A stretch of DNA of 64,000 nt from Halodesulfovibrio sp. MK-HDV (GTDB taxonomy: Bacteria > Desulfobacterota > Desulfovibrionia > Desulfovibrionales > Desulfovibrionaceae), in the NCBI RefSeq assembly GCF_009914765.1, contig NZ_WYDS01000008.1, forward strand, positions 106,486 through 170,485, in the 5' to 3' direction. Under the pieces are notes generated by a model that saw nothing but the letters and a program-made list of their open reading frames with translations, was not told the DNA's origin and did no database searches. Position numbers and translations under genes: made by a program. Of the stretch, positions 50,782 to 61,600 are shown one piece after another (position 1 is the first letter of the stretch; every line of letters begins with the position of its first letter).

Positions 50782-52827
50782 TTATTCTACAATTGCCTTC
50801 AATAGAGCGTCTCGTGCATCAGAGTAAAATTGAATATCAACTTTTGTGGCCATTTCATCTGAAAGGTCAAAGAGTTGCCTTCTGCAAGAAACAGGGATGA
50901 GTAGTGTGGTAGCCCCTTTTTCAACAGCTATTTCAGCAAGTGTTACTGGATTGTGAACAGATTCGATAGAACCACCAAGGTTTATTTCACCGACAATTAT
51001 GAGTCCACCTTTGGCACTTTTCTTTAATAAAGATGTGCAGAGTGATATTAAAGAAGCCATGCCCAGCTTTGCCCCTGATTTGGAGGCGTCGAAAGCTCGA
51101 AGCTGGGTTGTGAATTCATGTTGCCTCGGGTCCTTGTCACCGACGAGTTGAGTAGACCGTGCATATAAATTTTGCTCAGCATATCCCATACTTTCTTTAA
51201 AAGATAACGGTACAGGTTTATTCAGTATTTTTACCCCAGAGCCAGGGCCTTCGTTGATCTCAATTCGGTAAAGGCCGGGGTGTTCGTCTGCTCCTCCGGG
51301 GGAAATAGTCCAAACTTGGCCTGGCTCTAACGGGTCGCTACCAATGCTATTGTCACTCTGCAGCTCGGGTGTTGACACAAATTTTTCAACACCATCAGTT
51401 CCCATTACGTAACTGAAATGAGTATTTCTAAATTCTGCTGCGCCAATTCTTTTCTGTTGTTCCTTTACTCTTCTTCGTGATTCCATAGCAAGATGTACTG
51501 CCCATTCAAGGTCCTCATCAGATACAGTACCGCCACTAGGGTAGAGAAGTTTGATCAGGCCACTAACGGTCTTGTTTACTGCGTTTGTATCGCGTCCAGA
51601 AAGAGCTCCACCAAAAAATACCCTGTTTTGGAGTACGCTCACTCGACTTTGATTTCTTAGTTGGGTCCAACATTCAGACAGAAAATCACTTACAAGACCA
51701 AAGTGATTTGTCAGAAGTTCTTTGCTTATTTTGGGAATGTCCCAACCAGGCAGAAAGGCATGAATACGATCCATAAATGCGGTATCATCTTTCATTTCAG
51801 GAGGCATTGGGCCGAAAAGGTGCCCAATTCGTTGTTGATGCTCAACATCAACATCAAAGTTACCTACTAAAACGATGCTACCATCAGCTCTAATACTTTC
51901 TTTGCCACGGCTAAACTCTCCAGATTCCATGTAACCTTTCATGATGTTGACGCCATCTTTTTGGTCAAAAGAGATACCAGAGACTTCATCAAAGCAGACC
52001 ACATCGTACTGACAGACTAATCCACGCTGGCCTGTTGCATTATTCACAAACATTCTCGCAACGGTTGCCTTCCCGCCGGAAATCAGGTGAGCATATGGTG
52101 ATACTTGTTGGAATAAGTGGCTTTTGCCTGTGCCCCTCGGTCCAAGTTCCATCACGTTATAATTTCGTTCAACAAATGGAACCATACGGAGCATAAAAGC
52201 ATCGCGTTGACGTTCTGTTAGTTTTTGGGGTTCAACACCAATGGATCGCAGTAAAAAGTCTTTCCATTCTTCTGTACTGAATTTGTGCCGAGCTTCAGCT
52301 AGAGTGTCCAATACATTTCTTTTGGATAGTTGGATTTCGCGTAATGATTCAACACCAAATGGACGTCCTTTGCTTTCTTGTGCAATTGCAGCATCGTAAC
52401 TAAGGGTTACTTCAGCATAAAAGCCACCGGTTAACATTCGCTCGTGTTGATTTACTAAATCAGAATTAATTCGTACGTCAGTTAGTTGTAAACTTGGTAG
52501 CGTTGCGATGTAAGAGTCGGTTCTTGCATCAAGACGAGCAGTGATGAGATCAATAATTTTTACTTCACCATTTTCTCTCGCTCTTGCTTTAAACAGCTCT
52601 TCTTCGCCAGCTTTTACTGTGCGCGATTTAAGCTGGCGCTCTACAATTTCAAGCCCTTCGTCTATTTCATCTTGATCTGTACTCGCACAGTATCGTCCGA
52701 GTAAAAATTCGACAACATATGTTGGAACAGGGAATTGGCGGCTAAATGTACGAACAAGATCTTTTCTAACCAAAAAACCTTCAAGAGAAGTTGCCGCTTT
52801 ACTATCAAGAGCATCCGTTTCGAGCAT
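50782..52827 (-). CDS. brxL: BREX protein BrxL (AAA+ with Lon-like protease domain)
   Basis: 681 residues. N-terminal DUF of BrxL, Walker A G229-P-R-G-T-G-K-S-H, Walker B VVCFDEVSG, then a Lon-like C-terminal domain (GGLIIVGEINLGGSIES). The Lon serine motif PSAG is not visible; the region reads DASKSGAKLGMA, so proteolysis cannot be taken for granted. In type 1 BREX it is needed for phage restriction. It is the last gene of the operon and starts within the TAATG overlap with pglZ. Confidence 0.92.
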   Translation of the reverse strand: MLETDALDSKAATSLEGFLVRKDLVRTFSRQFPVPTYVVEFLLGRYCASTDQDEIDEGLEIVERQLKSRTVKAGEEELFKARARENGEVKIIDLITARLDARTDSYIATLPSLQLTDVRINSDLVNQHERMLTGGFYAEVTLSYDAAIAQESKGRPFGVESLREIQLSKRNVLDTLAEARHKFSTEEWKDFLLRSIGVEPQKLTERQRDAFMLRMVPFVERNYNVMELGPRGTGKSHLFQQVSPYAHLISGGKATVARMFVNNATGQRGLVCQYDVVCFDEVSGISFDQKDGVNIMKGYMESGEFSRGKESIRADGSIVLVGNFDVDVEHQQRIGHLFGPMPPEMKDDTAFMDRIHAFLPGWDIPKISKELLTNHFGLVSDFLSECWTQLRNQSRVSVLQNRVFFGGALSGRDTNAVNKTVSGLIKLLYPSGGTVSDEDLEWAVHLAMESRRRVKEQQKRIGAAEFRNTHFSYVMGTDGVEKFVSTPELQSDNSIGSDPLEPGQVWTISPGGADEHPGLYRIEINEGPGSGVKILNKPVPLSFKESMGYAEQNLYARSTQLVGDKDPRQHEFTTQLRAFDASKSGAKLGMASLISLCTSLLKKSAKGGLIIVGEINLGGSIESVHNPVTLAEIAVEKGATTLLIPVSCRRQLFDLSDEMATKVDIQFYSDARDALLKAIVE

Positions 52828-55178
52828 TAGTTTTCTCCACCAATAATAGTTGGTAGCTGAGCAATAAGAGAATCATCGGAGCCTAGTAATACTACCATAG
52901 CTTTCTGCCCCTCTTTACTATCATCATCAATAACAACAGAGGCAGTTCCATTCTCTTTTAGTTTCTTTTTATTAAGAACAATGCTGGATTCTGCGTTTCC
53001 AGCTTCTTCTCTGATGTCCAAACGTAAATCCGTGAAATTGCCATCGACAGCAATTGTGAAGCGTAATCCTTTCCAACCAGAATCTGTAATTTCAACAGCA
53101 GGAGCTAGTTGTTTGTTTTTACCTGGGGTTACAATAAGTTTGAGAGTTAGGCATTCTTGTAAACTTAGTCCACCATGTGCGTATTCTTCCCCATGTTGGA
53201 AGCAGGCAATACCGTTTGCTAAAGCAACTTGGTGGTTGGGATTCCAATACCATTGATATAACCGTTCGTCAGTGGAGACCCCAGGTTTAATCGCTGCGTA
53301 GCGTTTTCCTTTACTCTCTGTAAGAGTTTTGGGTAAATCTATCTTGGGCAACCCTCCAGGAAGTAGTATCCAGCCATGGTCTGTAACGACTTGGACACGC
53401 TTCCAGCCCGCAGCCAATAACTCAGCGATTCGATCATGGATTTCAATAAGTATTGGATCAAGATGCTTGGCAAGCTTCCATCCTCGATGGTGCCCTTCGC
53501 TGTCAATGTCTCCTGTTTCACACCATGCATATTCATCATTTGATGAGTTATCTGAGATTGTTAGTGTTGCCCATCCTGCATTGTTGAGCAATTTTTTGAG
53601 GAGGCCGTTCCTTATTAAAGGCGACCCGGACTCTATAACATTAGGTACAAATTCAGGATTTGGTATTTCTCCCCGAATTTTTCCGTGTACTGGGGTAACT
53701 GCAGGTTTTCCTGTTGCAGTCATGCTAGGAAGAGCTGACCAAATAGGTTCCTCTAAAGTAGAAAAGCCTGTTTTATTAAGTTTGTCCTTCAAGCGCATAG
53801 CTGCATCAAAACGTAATCCGTCTACGAATAATACACAATCTCCAGGCGAGGTAGATAGAGGCTTTGCTGTGAGGTAAGTCCCTCCAGGGTAGTGCGATTG
53901 AGTTGTTATGTCTTGAAGATAACGAGCTGAATCTTCTAACCATGATAGATAACAGGATCGAATAGCAGTCTTGATTGCTTCAAAACTACTTATACTTTCC
54001 GTGTAAGCTAATGACCTTAGTACTGCGTCATCCACTTGCCAGCCGTAATTTGCGTATTTTGTAGCGAGTTCTTCGACAGTACCTGCAGCAAGGTTGATGG
54101 CAGTCTCTTTAGCTACCGATGCTAGATGCTCTAAGGCGCAAGCAAGCGGGGCTTCGTTCAACTCTGCCCAAATCAAAGAGCGTCTGTGTCCGTGTTGTTT
54201 TTCTAACTCTAAGATTTTTTTTCTAGCAAGGTGCGGTGGAAGCTTTGCAAGATTCATCATTTCTTGATGAAGATTTTTTTCTTGTTGCTCGTTCCATTGT
54301 GGCCATCCAGGGAATGGTCCGTCACTCATATGCCAAAGCATATTAGTGAGTGGAGGGGCGCATCTTCTAATTTGATGTGGAATGTTTTGATAGCGAATTG
54401 GGGCTTCGCAGTAACGGTCCCAAACAACACTCCACGGTCCATTGTGACTTGCAAGGTTAGTTGCAGCTGCCAGAAGTCCTTCACTTTGTGGATTAAAGGA
54501 TAATTGAGAAACACAAATTTCTACGAATGCGTTCCATTCAAGTGTTCCTATTTCTTCTTTAATTGAGTCGCCTTGGTCAATCCATTGAAGTAGGTTGCGA
54601 GTAAAGTCTCCACCAGAGAGCAGGGCGTTGAAGTAATCTTGATCGAGGTATTTCCCTTTTAACGACGTAAGATCTTCATTGAGAAACTTTCGCATTGCAA
54701 GGCGCATTGCATTCTTGGTGTTAGCGTTTTGCGAGACATGTAAGCCTAGGCCGCCTTGGTCTGATTTTAGAAATGCTAAAATTGTCCAGTCCTTTGCGCT
54801 AACTTGTGACCAAATAATACCGCGGTACTGTAGTTCTGCTAGTGGTTTTATATTTTCAGGACAGCTTTCGATGGCTCTAAGATCTTGTCTGCCAACTCCC
54901 GGAAGGTAAAGGATCGGGGTTTGATTTTTTGTAAGATCAAGATCTTCAACACAATTAGCAATGGCACAGCGAAGCCAGATTGCAGGACCAGTTTTCTTTT
55001 CTGCTGTGTAATCGCCAAGACACATAAGCTCAGGGAGTTTCTCTTGAAGAGATGGAATAATGGACTCCCATTGACGTGACGGATCTGGCCACAAAATACA
55101 CGCAGGTGCAACTTGCGCATCTGGATTGAATGTGGCTGTGTTGCGCAAGTTTTTAATAAGTTGGTCTACTACTTTCAT
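52827..55178 (-). CDS. pglZ: BREX protein PglZ (alkaline-phosphatase superfamily)
   Basis: 783 residues. The phosphatase-like core shows DCVLFVDGLRFDA (first metal Asp), ALPSMTATGKPAVTP and VQVVTDHGWILLPGG (Asp-His pair), as in PglZ. An immunoglobulin-like C-terminal part follows. PglZ is a core BREX component needed for both methylation and restriction. It overlaps pglX by 4 bp and brxL by 1 bp. Confidence 0.92.
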   Translation of the reverse strand: MKVVDQLIKNLRNTATFNPDAQVAPACILWPDPSRQWESIIPSLQEKLPELMCLGDYTAEKKTGPAIWLRCAIANCVEDLDLTKNQTPILYLPGVGRQDLRAIESCPENIKPLAELQYRGIIWSQVSAKDWTILAFLKSDQGGLGLHVSQNANTKNAMRLAMRKFLNEDLTSLKGKYLDQDYFNALLSGGDFTRNLLQWIDQGDSIKEEIGTLEWNAFVEICVSQLSFNPQSEGLLAAATNLASHNGPWSVVWDRYCEAPIRYQNIPHQIRRCAPPLTNMLWHMSDGPFPGWPQWNEQQEKNLHQEMMNLAKLPPHLARKKILELEKQHGHRRSLIWAELNEAPLACALEHLASVAKETAINLAAGTVEELATKYANYGWQVDDAVLRSLAYTESISSFEAIKTAIRSCYLSWLEDSARYLQDITTQSHYPGGTYLTAKPLSTSPGDCVLFVDGLRFDAAMRLKDKLNKTGFSTLEEPIWSALPSMTATGKPAVTPVHGKIRGEIPNPEFVPNVIESGSPLIRNGLLKKLLNNAGWATLTISDNSSNDEYAWCETGDIDSEGHHRGWKLAKHLDPILIEIHDRIAELLAAGWKRVQVVTDHGWILLPGGLPKIDLPKTLTESKGKRYAAIKPGVSTDERLYQWYWNPNHQVALANGIACFQHGEEYAHGGLSLQECLTLKLIVTPGKNKQLAPAVEITDSGWKGLRFTIAVDGNFTDLRLDIREEAGNAESSIVLNKKKLKENGTASVVIDDDSKEGQKAMVVLLGSDDSLIAQLPTIIGGEN

Positions 55179-58100
55179 TTGTTAGCCTTTCGAACGGCAC
55201 TTTTTTCAGCTAATGAGAGGTGGTGATCGTTAATACGATCTCCTTTGAAGAGGTGATACCATGGGGCAGATTCCACATCTTTGCCTCTATCTTTGCCTCT
55301 ATCTTTTCCCCATTTTATGTTTGGTTTGTCTCTTAGGACACCTGCACCTTTTTTCTTTACATCCTCTGCCGTCATAAATGGGCGGATGTTAAGACGCACG
55401 CCATCGTTAATGTCAGGATTCCATCCAACAGGCTGTTCTTCAAGTGATTTCCAGCGAATAAAAATGTCGTATGGTGCTTCACCTTCGAGAAGAAGTTCTA
55501 ATTTTTTCTTAAGCGATTCTGCGGCAGCAAGACGGTCTTGTGCGCCATCGACGCCATTGGAGATATCTTGCTTCTGGCGAATAATCCAATCTCCAAGATA
55601 TGTGTAAATAAGTGTTTCTAGGAGCTTATGGTTAAGTTTATGGTAATTGACTAAGGCCGCAAAGCCGTCTTGAAGTCCATCCCAAATATGCCAAATAAAT
55701 GGGCGGTGCTGGAACAGCTTACAATGTTGTGTGAAAAATTTATCGCGCAGCCAAGTTTCTAATGATTTGCCAGTATGTCCAACTGTTGCAAGTAGGGTTG
55801 CAAGCGTATCTTTAGCCCAAGCATCACCATAGGCCGCAACTAATAAGTTATGTAGCCGATCGGCAGCAGACGCCTCGCCCCGCACGGGGGGGATGCAGAC
55901 GATACCATCGTCGTCTGCATAAGTTAGCAAATCCTGGCATAGAGCTACACATCGATGTTGTTCTTGAGCTAGCTCCATGTCAGCGTCAAGTTCGGCTGGC
56001 CAGCGAAAGCCTAAGAGTTTAGCTATTGCAACTTGTAGCACTGTGTCATCGTGGCGCAATGTGTCATTGACAGTCCTCTTTGAATTCTCATTCCATATGG
56101 TAGACGCACAAGGATGCCCGTGAAATACCCATTGGGTTGGATCAGATGTAAATGGTTTGGGTAATCCTGCTGGATATTTTTGAGCTGCAGCTTGAGTCCA
56201 GTAATTGATGTCAAATGGGACTTTACCAAGAGTCGCATTAGTAACTTTTAGACTTTGGTCAATCTGCTTTATCTTGTTGGCATATTGTGAAGAGGAACAA
56301 AAACACCAGATTGCAGGCAGGAATTTTTCATCTTTAGGTAGCAACACCGCAATGTTTTGATGATATAAGCGGTTGCTATAATGATATGGAAAAATAGTGC
56401 CCATCCTATGGATTGCTATTCCATTTTTTCCTACAGCTTCTGTCCCTTGTATTCTTGCTCCTTTTGACTTGTGAAGTTCACCGGCTTTGTCCTCCCAACG
56501 AATCATCCACGATTGTCCCCCATATTCAGAATAACGTTCTGGTGTGCTTTGCAGTGGAGCCCAAAGAGGATTGTTCCATGGAATTTCCCAGAAGCTAACT
56601 AGGTAACGAGGGTCATCACCTGTTTGAATCCCAACAAGGCTGTTTACGTAGTTGTTGAGTAACGGAAACTTATCTTCGGTAGTGAAAGCTATCCTTGCAT
56701 CAGGTTTTTTTAACTGGTCACGTTGGCACACACTGGTGATATTAGCATGTTGTAGCTGAAATATTTTTTCACTTATTGTTGGAGTTTCGGAAACATCTTG
56801 GCCGCAGAGCTGGTTAGTATTGTTTGTGTTTTGAAATAGTTCCTTGTGTTGTGTTTCATTGGTGTTGCTAGACAGGGTTATTAAAATTGCTTTAACAACT
56901 TCGCCACTGATTGTTTCAAAGGCTCCAGGGCCTAGGCGGGCAATTGAATGCAAGCAAGTATTATTGAGGATTTTTTTTCTAAATTTAGTGTAACTGCTCA
57001 AAAAAAGCCAACTTTGCGGTAGGACTATGCTGGATGTTCCTCCTTTTGTACATAATTCTACACAGCGCTCAAGAAAGACAGTTGCAAGATCTGCTTTTGC
57101 TGTGGGGTAATGCTGTTCACAGAAAGATTGTAATGCACTACACTGCTTAGATTTTTTGAGATAGGGAACATTTGTTATCACCCAATGATAACGTGATGTC
57201 AGTAGAGACGTTGCTTTTGTTACACCTTGTGCTACTACTGAAGTTTCAAAATGTTCATCTGTTTGTTCAAAAGCAAGTGTTTTTTTAAGAAGTTGGGATA
57301 ATTCATCTATATTAACTAAATTTGTTGCGATACTGCGTGTTGGATTAAGTAAGCTCCCCAGTATTGGTGCTTGTTCGAATTCATCATACAGAAGATCGAG
57401 AGCATTTCTCAGTTTTGTTTGTGGTGCAGCAAGGGTTGTCCATTGTTCTTTGCTTGCACCAACAGAAAGACCAGAGCATGCAATGTTAAGTTCTGGTAAC
57501 GGCCTATAGCCTCCTGCATTAGGATATTTCCAAGCAGCGAGTGCTAAGGCAAAGGCTGCTAGTTCTACGCAACGTTGATCAAGCTCAAGTCCGTGAAGGT
57601 TTTCTTTAAGTACTGCATCGGCAGCTCGTTGAGCTGATAGGTTTTCAACGTGCATGCGTATAGGAACCAGCATTAAAAAAAGAGCTACCAAGAAATGACC
57701 AGAACCACAGCAAGGATCAAGGGTTTTTAATTCGGTAAGCTGATTTGGCCAGCTCTCAAATGAATCTGACGCAGGAGTCCAAGAACTATCGTTCTGTTGG
57801 ACAAAGCGTAGATATTCAAGCGGTACCCCAGGGATAGCAGCCTTTTGTCGTAATTCCTCTTCATTATTAGCAGTTTTAAGGTCAGCTTCACTCAGTTGTT
57901 TTGCTGCCCACCACGCTCCAAGAGAGTTATCTAACAAAAAAGATACCATGTATGGCTCAGTAAAGAGCTGAGTAACAGCAGGAAGTTCACGTGCTCCAAT
58001 TTTTACTTCCGAGTCGTTAACTTGATCTTTCTTTTTTGCCTGCCAAAACTGGTAAACCCAACCTAGGCTATCAGAAGCCGTAAATACTTCTTGTGGCAGT

Positions 58101-58612
58101 TTGGCCACCAATTGCTCAAGTCTCTGCTGATATTCTGGTGGAAGAGTAAGCTGAACTATAGGGGATTCCAGGCGAAATATTTGCGGCAACATTTGAGCGG
58201 CGTAACGAGCAGCCAGTTCCCAGCCGGTTGCAGCATCTTCTTCGCTAGCAAGATCTTCACATTCTTCTAAGGTAATAGCGACTGGTTCGTCTGGATCAGG
58301 ATACATTAGCAAGTCATTCTCAGCTAAGAAGCGTGCAAAGAGCATGCGGTGCCAGTGCTCATAAGCTACTTCTTCGAGAAGGCGAGTAGTCTCTTGACTA
58401 CCTTTACTGTCTTTAGCATCCCCAAGTTGTCTTCCATGAACACGGAGTTTTCGGCGAAGTCTTCGATCTTGTTCGTCCAAGTGAGAAAACGGGGTAGGCG
58501 CACCAACCCCCAGTTGTTCAAGCGCGGCTCGGGCTGCATTTTCAGCGAGGTCACGTGCATTTTTTATAGTACGTTCAAGTTGATTTCGTAACGTTTTATC
58601 AAGCGGCTGCAT
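55175..58612 (-). CDS. pglX: BREX adenine-specific DNA methyltransferase PglX
   Basis: 1145 residues. Motif I is D299-P-C-C-G-S-G-H-F and motif IV is N481-V-P-Y-L, a variant of NPPY. A C-terminal specificity part of about 500 residues follows. PglX methylates host DNA at a non-palindromic site so that BREX spares it. Length and order agree with type 1. It stands 18 bp after brxC and overlaps pglZ. No homopolymer run that would cause phase variation is seen in it. Confidence 0.93.
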   Translation of the reverse strand: MQPLDKTLRNQLERTIKNARDLAENAARAALEQLGVGAPTPFSHLDEQDRRLRRKLRVHGRQLGDAKDSKGSQETTRLLEEVAYEHWHRMLFARFLAENDLLMYPDPDEPVAITLEECEDLASEEDAATGWELAARYAAQMLPQIFRLESPIVQLTLPPEYQQRLEQLVAKLPQEVFTASDSLGWVYQFWQAKKKDQVNDSEVKIGARELPAVTQLFTEPYMVSFLLDNSLGAWWAAKQLSEADLKTANNEEELRQKAAIPGVPLEYLRFVQQNDSSWTPASDSFESWPNQLTELKTLDPCCGSGHFLVALFLMLVPIRMHVENLSAQRAADAVLKENLHGLELDQRCVELAAFALALAAWKYPNAGGYRPLPELNIACSGLSVGASKEQWTTLAAPQTKLRNALDLLYDEFEQAPILGSLLNPTRSIATNLVNIDELSQLLKKTLAFEQTDEHFETSVVAQGVTKATSLLTSRYHWVITNVPYLKKSKQCSALQSFCEQHYPTAKADLATVFLERCVELCTKGGTSSIVLPQSWLFLSSYTKFRKKILNNTCLHSIARLGPGAFETISGEVVKAILITLSSNTNETQHKELFQNTNNTNQLCGQDVSETPTISEKIFQLQHANITSVCQRDQLKKPDARIAFTTEDKFPLLNNYVNSLVGIQTGDDPRYLVSFWEIPWNNPLWAPLQSTPERYSEYGGQSWMIRWEDKAGELHKSKGARIQGTEAVGKNGIAIHRMGTIFPYHYSNRLYHQNIAVLLPKDEKFLPAIWCFCSSSQYANKIKQIDQSLKVTNATLGKVPFDINYWTQAAAQKYPAGLPKPFTSDPTQWVFHGHPCASTIWNENSKRTVNDTLRHDDTVLQVAIAKLLGFRWPAELDADMELAQEQHRCVALCQDLLTYADDDGIVCIPPVRGEASAADRLHNLLVAAYGDAWAKDTLATLLATVGHTGKSLETWLRDKFFTQHCKLFQHRPFIWHIWDGLQDGFAALVNYHKLNHKLLETLIYTYLGDWIIRQKQDISNGVDGAQDRLAAAESLKKKLELLLEGEAPYDIFIRWKSLEEQPVGWNPDINDGVRLNIRPFMTAEDVKKKGAGVLRDKPNIKWGKDRGKDRGKDVESAPWYHLFKGDRINDHHLSLAEKSAVRKANK

Positions 58613-58630
58613 GTATATATCCTTGAGTAG

Positions 58631-61600
58631 TTATCGAATAACAACAGGACCTTCTTTCAAGGCACCCATAAGTTTGTTTTTTACTTCTGCTAACCAGTTG
58701 TCGATTTGTTCTTCTGTTTTTAATGTGCAGCGCGGTAAGTTAACGAACTGAGCCTCTGGCTCACACAATTCTGCTGCTTTGCTTGCAACATTGTCGAATC
58801 GACTAGGCATCGCAGCAACTCGATCTGCAAAGCTTGTTAATGTGTATTTATCAAGAGTTGCTAAGATATCTTCTGTAGATTGAACGGCCACAGATGGTTG
58901 AGCTTTACCGTGCAGTGACTGTTCAGCTAAGATCGAATGGCGTTGTTCGGGCTCTAACTGTTGCCAGTTGATATCGTTATGAAGCCTTTCTATACCTTCT
59001 TCGTGAACCTTGCTGTATTCTTCATTGAGTTTGTTAAGCTTTTCTCTCAATAGTTGTGCTAGGTTGGCCGTAAGTGGTGCTATAAGGTCAGGATCTTCCA
59101 GAAGTTGACGATGCTCTTCGATCGTTTCAATTTGAGCTGAAATTACTTCGAATTCGTTAAGAGTTGAAGCATGAGCAGCTAATCTTTTTAAGATATTCCA
59201 AGCAGGGAAGCGCTTTTGAATTTTGCTGCCAATATTTGTCCAATCTTCAATATGTGTCTTGAGTTCATCACGCCGGTTGTACAGTGCAAGCAATTGTTCA
59301 TTTCCGGAGGCCAATCTGATTTCATCAAGGAAAACTGTATCTGGGGCTACGGGTTTTGGTGCTTCCCCTCCAGCATTTTCTGCTAACTTTTTCATTTGTT
59401 GAATAAATTCTGGTATAGCAGCTAGTTCTTCCCTTTGTTTGGCTGTAATACCTTTTTTTTGTAACACCTTACGGATGTTAATGCGTTGAGCGGTTGTTAT
59501 TGTAGTCGACTCGACCTTGAATGTTGTTTTACCAATAGATCTACGCTCAAGTTCTTTTGGATCTAGCGGGGTGCCGCGCTCGTCTTGTGCTTTCATGAGT
59601 CCAGCAATTAAAAGAACCTGCAGACTGCCATCAATAGCATCACGTGACCAACCGTGTGGTGCAGATTCAAAGTGGTCACGAATGATTGCTCCCTTTTTTC
59701 CTCCTGCGATGGTCGCAAGAATAGTTTTGCAAACGGCATGGTTTGTAGGCTCACCATCGTATCCTACTGCTGTAAGAGCATCTGGCACGCCTTTCTGCGC
59801 TCGAGCGTAGACTTTTTCCCACCCAGTGTGATCAGCAGTAGTAAATTGTGGATAGAGCCGTTGCAGAGCGTTTACGGATGCTTCGGTAACCATTTCTTGA
59901 AGGTTGTTACCAAAAATTTCATTTCCACCTCCCTGAAGAACTCGAGCACCAGAAAAAGAATCTCTCAATAGTTCATTGATTCTTCCTTCGGCAGTTTGCT
60001 TAATAGTCTCCATAGCAGCACGAGCTTCGGTTCCTTCAGGGGTGTTAGGAACACCACGAATATCAAGTGTGGCATTTGCGGCTTTGAAGTCGATTAAGTT
60101 GTGCCTTAGGTCATCAGCATTTCTTTTTGGAATGAATACAAAAACAGTTGGAGATTGGTTTCCCGCTTGCCTTGCATCGGCTCTAACGGAGTTTTCATCA
60201 GTGTCCCAACCATCTCGAACCCATAGATGAATTTTTTGAGACGCATCGTTAGGTAACTGAGGGTCAAAGGTTGGGTGTAAAGTTCTGCTCACTTTAGATT
60301 GACCTTGTGTGAGTGAAAGTTTTCGGACTAATTCGCCAAATTTTCTATGAAGGCGATCGTCTCGTTCTGTGTCGATACGATGAGACTCGTTGGAGAGTGC
60401 TGAGCGTTGGCTTAAGAATTCATCGTTCCATGCAGCGCTTTCTTCGGTTTGGATACGGTATTCATCTCCAATTTTATCGAGTAAGTCGTATTTTTTTGCC
60501 CCAGATAGTGTTTTTTCCTCAACAAGCCTCGCGAGAGAAGAACGAATTTTTGCACTACCGTCGTTTAAATTTTCTACAAGAAGATCGGCTAGGGTGTCGA
60601 TAGTTGCACGGAGGCCAATTTCTTTGTTTTTGCTATTAAGTTTATTGATCAAAAAAACAAGAGCACAAGCGCGAGCCATAAGCCGCTCGTCTTCAGAACC
60701 TTTGCTCCAGCTCATGGTTTTTTCATGAACCTTTCGTGGTAGAATTCTTGTTTGAAGCAGTTTGTCAGCAGAGTCAAAATAGAGATAGTCTGCTGGAACA
60801 ACATGGCCAAGTGGTTGATCCAGGTTAGTTTGAATAACCTTATGAATCATGCTGAGTTGGTTGCGAAGCTGGCTGTCTGTGCCCGTTTGATCAAGCACTC
60901 GAAGGGTGTTTTCCCAAAAACGACGGCGTACAGGCAAGATCGGATAATCCTGGGGGAAATATTGGATATCATCTTGTCTGTGCCCAATTGTGGAACCTGC
61001 TAGATGTCTGGAAATTTCACCTAGGTTTGTTTGCATGGTCTCTTTGATTGGACCAGTTGATTCGGGTTTCTTGGCTAAAATTACTTTACGGATAACAGCG
61101 TCAACATCTGCATCAGAGAGTTCTACACGAATGGTAAAACGACCTTCGAGTTTTTTTAGATTGCTTGTACCAGTAACAGCAGTCTGACCGGTACCGATGA
61201 ATAACAGCTTTCCTCCAATATTTTTGGAGCACGCTTCAACAGCTTCTTGAACATCAATAGAGCGTTGACTGTCCTCGCCAATGTACTGCTGCACTTCGTC
61301 TAGTACGATGAGAGTCAGCGGAAACTTCCCATCTTTTATTAATGCTTTTTTAATTGTTCTTAGCATGTCATCGCTAGAAACGTCAGAAACATTCGGGTAA
61401 AGGTTGGCTAAAACTTCAGCACAAGAATTTTCTGATGAAAAGATATTAGGTTTTATTTGGGTCAACGCTTGGTGGAGCCCTTGGGCTACATAGAAGTTAT
61501 CGAGTTCTTCGTTCCAATCGTAGTTATTTTGTTGAACAACTTCTTGAACCTGTTCATAAATGCCTTCTTTTTTAAGCCACATAACAAATCGAGCAGTGTG

